In this document: in pieces, positions 53,661-63,402 of the stretch
Layout: each line of letters starts with the position of its first letter
Position numbering within the stretch: the stretch's first letter is position 1
Assembly: GCF_010669125.1 (NCBI RefSeq)
Contig: NZ_CP048630.1
Span: 310,001 to 374,000, forward strand
Source of the DNA: Ancylobacter pratisalsi
GTDB taxonomy: Bacteria; Pseudomonadota; Alphaproteobacteria; Rhizobiales; Xanthobacteraceae
Length of the DNA: 64,000 nt
Direction: 5' to 3'
Position numbers and translations under genes: made by a program
The notes under the pieces: model-generated
Databases searched by the model: none
What the model was told of the DNA's origin: nothing
The model's input: the letters and a program-made list of their open reading frames with translations, nothing else

Positions 53661-54386
53661 TCAGTCCGAAAAGTCACGACCCTTTTTCTCCCGCTCCCAA
53701 ACCGCGCGAAGATAGCTCTGGATAAAGTCCGGCATCGCCGGGCTGAGGCCTTCCGGACCGTGCACGATGACGGTGCCGTCGATCTCCGGGCGCGGCTGCC
53801 GGGCGATGAAGGCGTGGATGCGCGCAGCCAGCGCCACCGCGCTCTCGTGCGCAACGAAGGGACGCAGCAGCGCGATCCGCACCGGGTCGCACACCGCCAG
53901 CCACCCTGCCGCGGGGGCGACATCGGACACCGTCAGCCCGGTTTCCTCGGCAAGCTCGCGCAGCATGCTGGCTTCCATATCGACCTGCCCGTCCGCCGTG
54001 ACATCGGCGGGCTCCGGCGTGCCGGTGGCGAAATAGACGCGGCCGGCATTGAGGGTCCAGGGCGCCTGGCGCACCAGCACGAAGCCGCCATCGCAACCGC
54101 GCAGCGCGGCGGCGCCGAAGGCGTTGCGCAGGCCCGGCGCGGTGCTCTCGCCATACAGCACCCAGAGCAGGGTGGCGAAGTCCGTCTCGACGAAGCGGCC
54201 GGAAAGGGCGCGGCTCCCGATGGTGGCGTCCGCCAGCATCAGGATGCGACCGTTCCACAGCGAGGGACGGTCGCGCCGCATGCGCGCGAACTGGGCCTCG
54301 ATCGCCGCCCGGTGACGCCGGGAATATTCCGGAGGCACGGGATCGAAGGCGAGGTCGAGCCGGTCGAGCTCGACGATCTCGCTCAT
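53661..54386 (-). CDS. NUDIX hydrolase
   Basis: 241 residues. The Nudix box is GQVDMEASMLRELAEETGL, matching GX5EX7REUXEEXGU. The protein has ~140 N-terminal residues before the box, longer than a minimal Nudix domain (WNGRILMLADATIGSRALSGRFVETDF). The substrate is a nucleoside diphosphate derivative in general, not known here. Located 24 nt after phzF-like and 84 nt before the BMP gene. Confidence 0.88.
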   Translation of the reverse strand: MSEIVELDRLDLAFDPVPPEYSRRHRAAIEAQFARMRRDRPSLWNGRILMLADATIGSRALSGRFVETDFATLLWVLYGESTAPGLRNAFGAAALRGCDGGFVLVRQAPWTLNAGRVYFATGTPEPADVTADGQVDMEASMLRELAEETGLTVSDVAPAAGWLAVCDPVRIALLRPFVAHESAVALAARIHAFIARQPRPEIDGTVIVHGPEGLSPAMPDFIQSYLRAVWEREKKGRDFSD

Positions 54387-54410
54387 CAGGCGCGGCGCCG
54401 ACGCGGGCGC

Positions 54411-55307
54411 TCAGACATGGATGGTGCCTTCGGAGACGATGATCGCACCGCCGCCAATGGTGACCGCGATAAGCTCGCCCTGCTCGACCTCCATGCCGAG
54501 CCGCACCAGGCTGGGGCGCCCCATCTCGACTCCCTGAAGGATGTCGAAGGCGTGGAAGCCATCCTCGGGCGCCTCACCGGTCATCAGGACCGCCGCAAGC
54601 GAGGCGGCGGCGGAACCGGTCGCGGGGTCCTCGTCGATGCCCATATTCGCCGCGAACATACGCGCGCGCAGATCGCCTTCGCCATCCTCGTCGCGGCAGA
54701 ACACATAGACCGAATCCGCCTCACCGCCGAAGGTGCCGATGAGGCGCGCCGCGCTCGGGCTGATGCGCGCCAGCGCCGAACGCGAGGCCAGCGGAATGCA
54801 GACGAACGGCACTCCCGCCGACGCCACCACGGGCTGGTAGTTGTCGAACCCGATATCGGAGGTGTCGAGGCCCAGCGCCTGGGCGCAGGCTTCCCGGCTC
54901 ATGGGCTCGGCATCCGTGATCTCGGGGATGCGGGGCACGGTGAACGTGGCCGCCCCCGACCGCTCGCCACGCAGATTGACGTGGCAGGGGATGGCGCCGA
55001 CGTTCTCTTCCAGAACGAAATCGGTGCTGTTCTCCACCTTGTCCAGCAGGGCAAGCAGCACGGCCGCACCGACCGTGGGGTGGCCGGCGAAGGGCAGCTC
55101 GTGATTGACGGTGAAGATGCGCAACCGGGCGCGGCTGTCATCGTCCTCCGCCTTCATGACGAACACCGTCTCGGAGAGATTGAACTCGCGGGCGATGGCC
55201 TGCATCTGGTTGCCGTCGAGCCCGTCGGCGTCGAGCACGACGGCGAGCGGGTTGCCCGAAAGGGTCCGGTCCGTGAAAACGTCGAGGGTGACGAAACGGC
55301 GTGCCAT
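54411..55307 (-). CDS. PhzF family isomerase/epimerase
   Basis: 298 residues from the ATG at 55307 (MARRFVTLDVFTDRTLSGNPLAVVLDADGLDGNQMQAIAREFNLSETVFV). The Glu in NLSETVFV is the family's catalytic residue, and the GHPTVGAAVLL and DEDPATGSAAASLAA motifs are typical. PhzF catalyses an isomerisation in phenazine synthesis, but most family members have unknown substrates. No phenazine genes lie nearby. It starts 5 nt after pdxY. Confidence 0.9.
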   Translation of the reverse strand: MARRFVTLDVFTDRTLSGNPLAVVLDADGLDGNQMQAIAREFNLSETVFVMKAEDDDSRARLRIFTVNHELPFAGHPTVGAAVLLALLDKVENSTDFVLEENVGAIPCHVNLRGERSGAATFTVPRIPEITDAEPMSREACAQALGLDTSDIGFDNYQPVVASAGVPFVCIPLASRSALARISPSAARLIGTFGGEADSVYVFCRDEDGEGDLRARMFAANMGIDEDPATGSAAASLAAVLMTGEAPEDGFHAFDILQGVEMGRPSLVRLGMEVEQGELIAVTIGGGAIIVSEGTIHV

Positions 55308-55312
55308 GGCGC

Positions 55313-56167
55313 TCACAACTTCTCCGGCGTGAAGACGCGCGAGGGCGTCACGAATTCGTCCTGAGCCGCCACGGTCAGGATCTCCCGCGAGCCGGCCGCA
55401 GCGGTGCGGGCAAGCAATCCATAGGCCGACGAGGCGGCCTTGGAGAGCGCCTCGGCGGCGGAATGCGTTGACTTCCAGTGCACGAAGAACAGTGCCGCGA
55501 TGGCATCGCCCGCGCCGTTGACCGAGATGTCGAGCTTGGGCGTGCGCACGCGGAACGTGCCGTCGGGGCCGGACGCCATCAGGTCGATCGAATCCGCGGG
55601 CGTTTCCTCGGTGTGGAGGCTGGTGACCAGGATGACGCGGGGGCCGGTGGCGTGCACCGCCGCGCAGGCGGCCTGGGCGTCCGCGAGCGTTGTGGTGGTG
55701 CGCCCGGAGAGAAAGTCGAGCTCGAACTGGTTCGGCGTGATGAGGTCCGCCGCCGGCACCGCCCGCTCGCGCATGAACTCGGGAATGCCGGGACGCACGA
55801 ACACGCCGCGCCCGACATCGCCGATCACCGGATCGCAGCAATAATGCGCGGCGGCGTTGGCGGCCTTGACCCGGCCCACCGTGTCGAGGATCGCGTCGCC
55901 GATCTCGGCCGCCCCCATATAGCCGGACAGCACGCCGTCGCAGCGCGGCAGGACATTACGATCTTCCATGCCGCCGACCAGTTCGCGGATCAGATCGGCG
56001 CCGAACACCTCACCACGCCAGGCGCCATAGCCGGTGTGATTGGAGAACTGCACGGTGTGGATGCCCCACACCTCATGGCCGAGCCGCTGCATTGGAAACA
56101 TGGCGGACGCATTGCCGACATGTCCATAAGCCACCCAGCTCTGTATCGACAGGATATTCATTTGCAC
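55313..56167 (-). CDS. pdxY: Pyridoxal kinase
   Basis: 284 residues. ILSIQSWVAYGHVGNASAMFPMQRLGHEVWGIHTVQFSNHTGYG is the vitamin-B6 kinase N-terminus. LITPNQFELDFLSGR and the anion-hole/catalytic NGAGDAIAALFF (Asp as base) identify the ribokinase-like PdxY. It phosphorylates pyridoxal to PLP, a cofactor also needed by the PLP enzyme at 36.5 kb and by alr. First gene of the long leftward run; divergent from the amidase gene. Confidence 0.94.
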   Translation of the reverse strand: MQMNILSIQSWVAYGHVGNASAMFPMQRLGHEVWGIHTVQFSNHTGYGAWRGEVFGADLIRELVGGMEDRNVLPRCDGVLSGYMGAAEIGDAILDTVGRVKAANAAAHYCCDPVIGDVGRGVFVRPGIPEFMRERAVPAADLITPNQFELDFLSGRTTTTLADAQAACAAVHATGPRVILVTSLHTEETPADSIDLMASGPDGTFRVRTPKLDISVNGAGDAIAALFFVHWKSTHSAAEALSKAASSAYGLLARTAAAGSREILTVAAQDEFVTPSRVFTPEKL

Positions 56168-56350
56168 GCGCCCCGACCGGTTGGAACGATCCGCGCTTAT
56201 CGCGCGCGACGCAAGGGCTCAAACGAAAATCGGTGAGCAAATCCATAACGTTGCTGCATGGATGTCGCACCAGCGCCTTCACCCTGCATCGGCATCGGCG
56301 TGTTTCATCGCCTCTTGCCCGCCGCTTCACCCCATGCGAGAGGCAGGGAC

Positions 56351-57619
56351 ATGAACGAGATGCTCTCCGCCGTCGCCCTCGCCCATGCCATTCACGCCGG
56401 GCGCCTCAGCCCCGCCGACGTCGCCGAACGCTGCGCGCAGACCATTCGCGCATGCGAGCCGGACATTCGCGCCTTCGCGACGCTCGACCTCGACACCATG
56501 CTGGCTCGCGCGCAGGAGCCCGGCCTCGGCCAAACGCCGCTCGCCGGCCTGCCGGTCGGCATCAAGGACGTGCTCGACACCGCCGGTCTGCCGACCGAGC
56601 GGGGCTCTCCGATCTATGCCGGCTATCGACCGGCGGCCGATGCGACGGTGGTGCGCATGGCGCTGCGGGCCGGGGCGGTGATCCCCGGCAAGATGACGAC
56701 GACCGAATTCGCCTTCATGAAGCCCACACAGACGCGCAATCCGCGCCGCCTCTCGCACACGCCCGGCGGCTCCTCGGCCGGTTCGGCGGCGGCCGTGGCG
56801 GCGGGCATGCTGCCGCTGGCGCTGGGCACCCAGACCGCCGGCTCGGTGATCCGCCCGGCCTCGTTCTGCGGCGTCACCGGTTACAAGCCGTCGTTCAAGC
56901 TCATTCCGGTGCCCGGCCTCAAGGTCTTCGCCTGGTCGCTGGACACGATCGGCCTGTTCGGCGCCCACGTTGCCGATGTCGCCTTCGGCGCCGCGGCGAT
57001 GACCGGGCGCGACCTGATCCCGGAGGAGAGCGATGAGCTCCCCCATTTCGCGCTGGTGAAGACCGCTCGCGCGGACCAGGCCTCGGCCGACGCTCACGCC
57101 GCGCTGGAGGCGGCCGGGCAGGCTGCCGTGAAGGCCGGGGCGCGGGTGAGCGTGATCGAGCTGCCGCCGGAAGTGGAGGCATTGGACGAGGCGCAGGGTG
57201 TGATCCAGTCCTATGAAGCGGCGCTGGCGTTCGCCGATGAGTGGGACCGGCACCGGGACGGGCTTTCCGACCGGCTGGCCAGCTACCTCGCCGACGGAAT
57301 GACCATCGCGCCCGAGGTCTACGACGCGGCCCGGCGCACCGCCCGGCGCGGACGTTACGCGCTCGCCGACCTGTTCGCCGGACATGACGCGCTCCTGACC
57401 TTCTCAGCCCCCGGCGAAGCGCCGGAAGGACACGCCACCACCGGGTCCCCGGTGTTCAACAAGCTCTGGACGTTGAGCGGCGCGCCCTGCGTGAACGTGG
57501 CCGGCCTGACCGGCGCAACCGGAATGCCGATCGGGGTGCAGGTGGTCGGGCGTTTCGGGCGGGACAAGGCCATGCTCGGCGCGGCCCGCTTCCTCGAACG
57601 GGCGATTACCGATGCCTGA
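56351..57619 (+). CDS. Amidase signature family protein
   Basis: 422 residues from the ATG at 56351 (MNEMLSAVALAHAIHAGRLSPADVAERCA). The Ser-cisSer-Lys triad is visible: Lys72 in PVGIKDVLDT, Ser141 in TPGGSSAGSAAAVAAG and Ser165 in TQTAGSVIRPASFCG. The family hydrolyses amide bonds such as in indoleacetamide, allophanate, malonamidate or Glu-tRNA(Gln) intermediates. Length is too short and context is wrong for GatA. It may deaminate a product of the neighbouring catabolic genes. Confidence 0.9.
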   Translation: MNEMLSAVALAHAIHAGRLSPADVAERCAQTIRACEPDIRAFATLDLDTMLARAQEPGLGQTPLAGLPVGIKDVLDTAGLPTERGSPIYAGYRPAADATVVRMALRAGAVIPGKMTTTEFAFMKPTQTRNPRRLSHTPGGSSAGSAAAVAAGMLPLALGTQTAGSVIRPASFCGVTGYKPSFKLIPVPGLKVFAWSLDTIGLFGAHVADVAFGAAAMTGRDLIPEESDELPHFALVKTARADQASADAHAALEAAGQAAVKAGARVSVIELPPEVEALDEAQGVIQSYEAALAFADEWDRHRDGLSDRLASYLADGMTIAPEVYDAARRTARRGRYALADLFAGHDALLTFSAPGEAPEGHATTGSPVFNKLWTLSGAPCVNVAGLTGATGMPIGVQVVGRFGRDKAMLGAARFLERAITDA

Positions 57620-57624
57620 AGATG

Positions 57625-57653
57625 TTATGTAATCGAATACCAAGATTACATAA
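57625..57653. promoter_or_regulatory. 10-bp perfect inverted repeat between amidase and porin-like genes
   Basis: TTATGTAATC (57625-57634) and GATTACATAA (57644-57653) around 9 nt, starting 6 nt after the amidase stop. An 8-mer GAATACCA occurs in the spacer (57635-57642) and again 21 bp later (57656-57663), two helical turns apart. No T-run follows. Operator or terminator; undecided. Confidence 0.5.
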
Positions 57654-57678
57654 AGGAATACCAGTTTTCGTAACCCCC

Positions 57679-57710
57679 TTGACCGCGCGTCAATACGCGC
57701 GGATTGTCAA
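57679..57710. promoter_or_regulatory. Nested palindrome in the porin-like gene promoter region
   Basis: CCGCGCGT (57683-57690) and ACGCGCGG (57695-57702) around 4 nt, framed by TTGAC (57679-57683) and GTCAA (57706-57710). It lies 55 nt before the ATG, and TTGTCA (57704-57709) or TTGACC (57679-57684) could serve as a -35 box. Likely a regulatory site for the abundant outer-membrane protein. Confidence 0.45.
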
Positions 57711-57764
57711 CTTCAGATTGCGCATTTTCCTCTGAGAAAATCCAGTCCTGTGGGGGTATCTGAC

Positions 57765-58538
57765 ATGCGTATTAAGTCTCTTCTTCTGGGCGGCGCGGCG
57801 AGCGTCGCGCTCGCGTTGCCGGCCTTTGCTGCCGATATGAGCTATCCTGTGAAGGCTCCCGTCGTGGCGGTGGTTCCCGCCTTCACCTGGACCGGCTTCT
57901 ACCTCGGCGCCAATGTTGGGTATGGCTGGGGTGATGGATCCACGTCCTGGGACAACTATCTCGGCCATTACTATTCCGGCTACGACGGATACAGCTACAA
58001 TGGCGGGGTCGACCCCGAGGGCTGGTTCGGCGGCTTCCAGCTTGGCTACAATTACCAGTTTGAGAACAATTTCGTCCTCGGCGTCGAAGCCGATTTCGAT
58101 TTTGGCTCGCTTGAAGACAAGCTGAACTACTATGCCTACCAGGCCACTCCCGGCGGGCCGGCCGAGGCATACGGCACGGTCAACACCAAGATCGAGGCGT
58201 TCGGAACCGTGCGCGCCCGGCTCGGCTACGCCTATGACCGGCTGCTGCCTTATGTCACCGGCGGTCTGGCTTGGGGCAATGTGAAGGCCTCCGGAAATCT
58301 GAACAGCTATCTCAACGGCGTGTATCAGCCCGGACTGTCCGGCTCTGCCTCGACCAGCGAAACCCTCTGGGGCTGGACCGTCGGCGCGGGCGTGGAATAC
58401 GCGTTCACCGACAACTGGACGGCGAAGATCGAATATCTCTACGCCGACCTCGGCGACATCAACTGGGATGGCGCCTCCAACACGAACATCGACGCCAAGC
58501 TCCAGACCGTGAAGCTCGGCATCAACTACAAGTTCTGA
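57765..58538 (+). CDS. Omp25/RopB-type outer-membrane beta-barrel protein
   Basis: 257 residues from the ATG at 57765 (MRIKSLLLGGAASVALALPAFA), a signal peptide cleaved after AFA. The mature N-terminus FTWTGFYLGANVGYGWGD is the hallmark of the porin-like Omp25/Omp31/RopB family of Hyphomicrobiales. Alternating strands follow, ending IDAKLQTVKLGINYKF with a terminal Phe for BAM recognition. It is structural, with possible small-molecule permeability. A strong terminator follows. Confidence 0.94.
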   Translation: MRIKSLLLGGAASVALALPAFAADMSYPVKAPVVAVVPAFTWTGFYLGANVGYGWGDGSTSWDNYLGHYYSGYDGYSYNGGVDPEGWFGGFQLGYNYQFENNFVLGVEADFDFGSLEDKLNYYAYQATPGGPAEAYGTVNTKIEAFGTVRARLGYAYDRLLPYVTGGLAWGNVKASGNLNSYLNGVYQPGLSGSASTSETLWGWTVGAGVEYAFTDNWTAKIEYLYADLGDINWDGASNTNIDAKLQTVKLGINYKF

Positions 58539-58570
58539 GCCCGCCTTTCACAAGGGGTGTGCTGACACGA

Positions 58571-58612
58571 AAAGGGCGGGGAACGGGCGATTGGCCTGTT
58601 TCCCGCTTTTTT
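58571..58612 (+). terminator. Rho-independent terminator after the Omp gene
   Basis: The stem is about 9 bp plus flanking A-T pairs: GCGGGGAAC (58576-58584) with GTTTCCCGC (58598-58606), one G-T pair, 13-nt loop, preceded by A's and followed by six T's. Convergent gene LssY-C ends 71 nt further on. Confidence 0.9.
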
Positions 58613-58682
58613 CGTTTCGGTGTCCTTCGTCTCGGTATCCGTCGCAGCACCGGCGTCGCGGCGCCTTCCCGCCTTTGCAGGC

Positions 58683-59492
58683 TCACTCCACGCCGACCAG
58701 ATTGGCCACAGCGCTCCAGATCGCGTCCTTGGCGCCGACGGCGGGCGGCGGGGCGATGATGATCGCGGGCTTGGGGTTCTTCTCGCCATCGGGCATCAGC
58801 CAGGCAAACCAGATCTCGCCATCGGTGTAATACGCATCGCCACCGCCATTGCGCCCGAACAGGGTCGGGCCGAGGCCGGTGACCTGATAGACGGTGCGCA
58901 CGGCATCCGCCGCCTTCAGATCATCGATCAGCAGGTCGCGCACCGCGTCGACATCCGGGCCGATGTGATGGGTGACGGCCGCGGTGTAATGGCTGAGGCC
59001 GACACCCCGATCATAGGTGGCCGAGCCGAGCCAGACCGGCTCGCGCTCCGCACCAACGTCCAGCACTTTCCAGAACCGCACATGGTCGCGTCGGTCGGCG
59101 CTTTTCCCGACCTCCTTCTCGAAGGCGAGGTCCTGCATGCGGCCGTCATAGAACAGCGGGCTGACCGGCGCCTGCGGATCGGCGCGACCGAGCACGACGG
59201 ACCCGACAATGGCCACGCTGGATTTGAGCGTCACCGGATCGGCGGGACGCCAGCCCGCCGCCACCATGGCGCGGATGACATCCTCCTTTGTCCCCACCAG
59301 ACCGACGTCGATGGGATCGCCGGGAATGCCCTGCTTCGTCTGTGTCACCATCGGCATGTGCCGGATGCCCGGCTGACGCTCGTGATGGGTCCACAGCCGC
59401 GGCAGTATGATGTAGGCAGCAGCGGCCCAGACGAGAAACGCGGCGAGAACCCAGTGCCAGACCCGCCGCGTCTTGGTGTGCCCGCTTGCCAC
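58683..59492 (-). CDS. LssY C-terminal domain protein, membrane anchored
   Basis: 269 residues: one N-terminal transmembrane helix (about 12-31), then a periplasmic LssY-C-type domain (IPGDPIDVGLVGTKEDVIRAMVAAGWRPADPVTLKSSVAIVGSVVLGRADPQAPVSPLFYDGRMQDLAFEKEVGKSADRRDHVRFW, GVGLSHYTAAVTHHIGPDVDA). The full LssY of type I secretion loci has extra membrane domains, which are missing here. Function unknown. It starts 19 nt after metH on the same strand, so may be co-transcribed. Confidence 0.82.
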   Translation of the reverse strand: MASGHTKTRRVWHWVLAAFLVWAAAAYIILPRLWTHHERQPGIRHMPMVTQTKQGIPGDPIDVGLVGTKEDVIRAMVAAGWRPADPVTLKSSVAIVGSVVLGRADPQAPVSPLFYDGRMQDLAFEKEVGKSADRRDHVRFWKVLDVGAEREPVWLGSATYDRGVGLSHYTAAVTHHIGPDVDAVRDLLIDDLKAADAVRTVYQVTGLGPTLFGRNGGGDAYYTDGEIWFAWLMPDGEKNPKPAIIIAPPPAVGAKDAIWSAVANLVGVE

Positions 59493-59511
59493 CTGCTTTG
59501 CTCCGAAGGCG

Positions 59512-62500
59512 CTATTCCGCCGCGACGGCTTTGTAGCTCAGCGGGTCGTAGTTGAGAACCGGCGCCAGCCAGCGCTCGGCTTCTTCCACGCTCATCCCCT
59601 TGCGCGCGGCATAGTCCTCGACCTGGTCGCGCTCGATGCGCCCGACACCGAAATAGGACGCCTCCGGGTGGGCGAAATAGAGCCCCGACACCGCCGCCCC
59701 CGGCCACATGGCGAAGCTCTCCGTCAGCTCCACGCCGATGCGCGGCGTCACGTCCAGCAGTTTGAACAGCGTCGCCTTCTCGGTGTGGTCGGGCTGGGCG
59801 GGGTATCCCGGCGCCGGGCGGATGCCGCGATAGTCCTCGTGGATCAGCTCGGCATTGCCCAGCGCCTCGTCCGGCGCATAGGCCCAGAATTCCCGGCGCA
59901 CGCGCTCATGCATGCGCTCGGCGAAAGCTTCCGCCAGGCGGTCCGCCAGCGCCTTGAGGAGAATGGCCGAATAGTCGTCATGGGCGGCCTTGAAGGCCTC
60001 CGAACGCTCGTGCTCGCCAAAGCCCGTCGAGACGCAGAAGCCGCCGAGATAGTCCGGCAGGCCGGTCGACTTCGGGGTGACGAAATCGGACAGCGCCAGA
60101 TTGGTGCGGCCCTCGCGCTTCGCCATCTGCTGGCGCAGCGTGTGCAGCGTGGCAATTTCCCCGGCGCGGGTATCGTCCCCGTAGAGCACGATGTCGTCGC
60201 CGACCGCGTTGGCCGGCCAGAACCCGACCACGGCACGGGCGGTGAGCCACTTTTCGGCAACGATCCTGTCCAGCATCTTGCGGGCATCGTCGTAAAGCGC
60301 GCGCGCCGCGGGGCCGACCTTCTCGTCGTCCAGAATCGCCGGGAAATGGCCGGTGAGCTCCCAGGACTGGAAGAACGGCGTCCAGTCGATATACGGCACC
60401 AGCTCGCCGAGATCGTAGCTCTCGAACACGCGCGTGCCGAGGAAGGTGGGCACCGGGGCGCGGTAGCTGTCGAAATCGAGCGCCAGGCGGTTGGCGCGCG
60501 CATCCTCCAGCCGCACCCGGACCTTGCCACGATCGGACCGGGCGTGGGCATCGGCGAGCTTGGCGTATTCGGCGCGCACATCGGCCACGTAGTCGGCGCG
60601 GGTGTTGTCGTTGAGCAGGTTGGAGACCACGCCCACCGCCCGGCTGGCATCGGTGACATAGACCGCCTGCCCGCGCACATATTGCGGGGCGATCTTCACC
60701 GCCGTGTGGACGCGCGAGGTCGTCGCGCCGCCGATCAGCAGCGGCACGTTAAAGCCCTCGCGCTCCATCTCGGAGGCGACATGCACCATCTCGTCCAGCG
60801 AGGGGGTGATGAGACCCGACAGGCCGATGACGTCGACGTTCTCCGCCTTGGCGATCTCCAGGATCTTCGCGGTCGGCACCATCACGCCGAGGTCGATGAC
60901 CTCGTAATTGTTGCATTGGAGAACGACGCCGACGATGTTCTTGCCGATGTCGTGCACATCGCCCTTCACTGTCGCCATCAGGATCTTGCCGGCGGAGGAA
61001 TCCTCCGAGCTGCCGGTGTCGAGCTTCTCCTGCTCCATGAAGGGCATGAGATAGGCGACCGCCTGCTTCATCACGCGCGCGGATTTCACCACCTGCGGCA
61101 GGAACATCTTGCCGGCGCCGAACAGGTCACCGACCACGTTCATGCCGGCCATCAGCGGTCCCTCGATGACGTGCAGCGGCCGGGCGACCGACTGGCGCGC
61201 CTCCTCCGTGTCGACCTCGACGAACTCGGTGATGCCGTTGATCAGCGCGTGGGCGATGCGCTTTTCCACCGGCCAGGTGCGCCAGGTGAGATCGGCCTCC
61301 CGCCGCTCGCGGCCGCCCCCCTTGAAGCGCTCGGCAAGGGCCAGCAGGCGCTCGGTGGCGTCATCGCGGCGGTTCAGCACCACGTCCTCGCACGCCTCGC
61401 GCAGCTCGGGCTCGATCTCGCTATAGGGCGCGAGTTGGCCGGCATTGACGATGCCCATATCCATGCCGGCGGCGATGGCGTGATACAGGAACACCGCGTG
61501 CATGGCCTCGCGCACCATCTCGTTGCCACGGAACGAGAAGGAGAGATTGGAGACGCCGCCGGAGATGTGGGCGTAAGGCAGCTGCTGGCAGATGGCGCGG
61601 GTCGCCTCGATGAAGGCGACGCCGTAACCCGCATGCTCCTCGATGCCGGTCGCCACCGCGAAGATGTTCGGATCGAAGATGATGTCCTCGGGCGGGAAAC
61701 CGACCTCGTCGACGAGGATGCGGTAGGCCCGCCCGCAGATCTCCACCTTGCGCTCATAGGTGTCGGCCTGGCCCTTTTCGTCAAAGGCCATGACAACCAC
61801 TGCCGCGCCATAGGCGCGCACCAGACGGGCGTGATGACGGAAGGCGTCCTCGCCCTCCTTCATCGAGATCGAATTGACGATGCCCTTGCCCTGGATGCAC
61901 TTCAGCCCGGCTTCGATGACGCTCCACTTCGAGCTGTCGACCATCACGGGCACGCGGGCGATATCCGGCTCCGCGGCGAGCAGGTTGAGGAAGGTGACCA
62001 TCGCCTTCTCGGAATCGAGCAGGCCCTCGTCCATGTTGACGTCGATGACCTGCGCGCCGTTCTCCACCTGGTCGCGCGCCACGGCGAGCGCGGCGGCGTA
62101 GTCACCATTGGTGATGAGCTTGCGGAAGCGCGCCGAGCCGGTGACGTTGGTGCGCTCGCCGACATTCACGAAGGGAATGATCGGCGTCAGCTCGAACGGC
62201 TCAAGACCGGACAGGCGCAGGCGCGGCTCGATCTCGGGGACCACACGGGGCGCATGCGGAGCCACGGCCTGCGCGATCGCCCGGATATGGTCCGGTGTCG
62301 TGCCGCAACAGCCGCCGACAATATTGACCAGCCCCGAGGCCGCGAAGTCACCGACGAGGCGCGCCATCGCCTCCGGGCTCTCATCATAGAGGCCGAACTC
62401 ATTCGGCAGGCCGGCATTGGGATAGGCGCAAACGAGCGTGTCGGCGATCCGCGACAGCTCGTCGATATGGGCGCGCATCTCCTTGGCGCCGAGCGCGCAA

Positions 62501-63258
62501 TTGAGGCCGATGGAAAACGGCGCGGCGTGGCGCAGCGAGTTCCAGAACGCCTCCGGCGTCTGGCCCGAGAGCGTGCGGCCGGACAGATCGGTGATGGTGC
62601 CGGAAATCATCACCGGCACGCGGATGCCGCGCGCCTCGAACAACCGCTCGATGGCGAAAACCGCCGCCTTGGCGTTCAGCGTGTCGAAGATTGTCTCGAT
62701 CAGCAGCAGATCGGCGCCACCGTCGATCAACGCGGCGGCCTGCTCTCCATAAGCGGTTGCCAGCTCGTCGAAACTCGTGGCGCGGAAGCCGGGATCGTTG
62801 ACGTCCGGCGAGATCGAGGCGGTGCGGTTCGTGGGCCCGATGGCGCCGGCGACGAAGCGGCGTCGGCCGTCCTTGGCCTCGGCAAGCGTCGCGGCCTCCT
62901 TGGCGAGGCGCGCACCCTCGAAATTGATCTCATAGACCAGGCTCTCCATGCCGTAATCGGCCATGGCGATGGTGGTGCCGGAGAAGGTGTTGGTCTCGAC
63001 CAGATCCGCACCTGCCAGGAAATAGGCGAGGTGAATGTCGCGCACCGCGTCCGGTTTGGTGAGGTTGAGCAGGTCGTTATTGCCCTTGAGGTCCCGACCC
63101 CAGTCGGCGAAGCGCTCGCCGCGATACCCTGCCTCATCCAGCTTGAGCTGCTGGATCATCGTGCCCATCGCGCCGTCGAGCACGAGGATGCGCTGCGAGG
63201 CGGCATGCCGGAGGGCGTTGAGGGTCTCGGTCGGCTGGACGGTCATGGGGGCACTCAT
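59512..63258 (-). CDS. metH: Cobalamin-dependent methionine synthase
   Basis: 1248 residues from the ATG at 63258 ([40 protein letters not shown]). Order: homocysteine domain with zinc cysteines ([20 protein letters not shown]), folate-binding domain ([16 protein letters not shown]), B12 cap and [26 protein letters not shown] (DxHxxG His is the lower axial cobalt ligand). The C-terminal SAM reactivation domain includes [36 protein letters not shown]. Completes methionine from homocysteine and methyl-THF supplied by metF upstream. Confidence 0.98.
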   Translation of the reverse strand: MSAPMTVQPTETLNALRHAASQRILVLDGAMGTMIQQLKLDEAGYRGERFADWGRDLKGNNDLLNLTKPDAVRDIHLAYFLAGADLVETNTFSGTTIAMADYGMESLVYEINFEGARLAKEAATLAEAKDGRRRFVAGAIGPTNRTASISPDVNDPGFRATSFDELATAYGEQAAALIDGGADLLLIETIFDTLNAKAAVFAIERLFEARGIRVPVMISGTITDLSGRTLSGQTPEAFWNSLRHAAPFSIGLNCALGAKEMRAHIDELSRIADTLVCAYPNAGLPNEFGLYDESPEAMARLVGDFAASGLVNIVGGCCGTTPDHIRAIAQAVAPHAPRVVPEIEPRLRLSGLEPFELTPIIPFVNVGERTNVTGSARFRKLITNGDYAAALAVARDQVENGAQVIDVNMDEGLLDSEKAMVTFLNLLAAEPDIARVPVMVDSSKWSVIEAGLKCIQGKGIVNSISMKEGEDAFRHHARLVRAYGAAVVVMAFDEKGQADTYERKVEICGRAYRILVDEVGFPPEDIIFDPNIFAVATGIEEHAGYGVAFIEATRAICQQLPYAHISGGVSNLSFSFRGNEMVREAMHAVFLYHAIAAGMDMGIVNAGQLAPYSEIEPELREACEDVVLNRRDDATERLLALAERFKGGGRERREADLTWRTWPVEKRIAHALINGITEFVEVDTEEARQSVARPLHVIEGPLMAGMNVVGDLFGAGKMFLPQVVKSARVMKQAVAYLMPFMEQEKLDTGSSEDSSAGKILMATVKGDVHDIGKNIVGVVLQCNNYEVIDLGVMVPTAKILEIAKAENVDVIGLSGLITPSLDEMVHVASEMEREGFNVPLLIGGATTSRVHTAVKIAPQYVRGQAVYVTDASRAVGVVSNLLNDNTRADYVADVRAEYAKLADAHARSDRGKVRVRLEDARANRLALDFDSYRAPVPTFLGTRVFESYDLGELVPYIDWTPFFQSWELTGHFPAILDDEKVGPAARALYDDARKMLDRIVAEKWLTARAVVGFWPANAVGDDIVLYGDDTRAGEIATLHTLRQQMAKREGRTNLALSDFVTPKSTGLPDYLGGFCVSTGFGEHERSEAFKAAHDDYSAILLKALADRLAEAFAERMHERVRREFWAYAPDEALGNAELIHEDYRGIRPAPGYPAQPDHTEKATLFKLLDVTPRIGVELTESFAMWPGAAVSGLYFAHPEASYFGVGRIERDQVEDYAARKGMSVEEAERWLAPVLNYDPLSYKAVAAE

Positions 63259-63366
63259 CTTGTCAGGCGCGAGGATCGCTGCATTACGGCAGATGGACAC
63301 GAAGCAATTGTGATCAGTGGCCCTTTTCGAGCCGTTGGCAGCGTTTCCCGAGGGCTTGGGGAACCA

Positions 63367-63396
63367 CTCGGCCCCGGCCGCCACGAAGCGGCCGAG
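63367..63396 (-). promoter_or_regulatory. Two mutually exclusive hairpins upstream of metH
   Basis: On the metH strand either CTCGGCC (63390-63396) pairs with GGCCGAG (63367-63373), or CGGCCGC (63388-63394) pairs with GCGGCCG (63375-63381). The arms at 63388-63396 are shared, so only one can form at a time. It begins 6 nt after the small ORF stop and about 110 nt before metH. Resembles an attenuator; no T-run is seen. Confidence 0.35.
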
Positions 63397-63402
63397 GTCG
63401 GA

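Noticed and set aside
56351..57619. Glu-tRNA(Gln) amidotransferase subunit A (gatA)
   Set aside because: Length is shorter than GatA, and no gatB or gatC is nearby. General amidase is the safer call.
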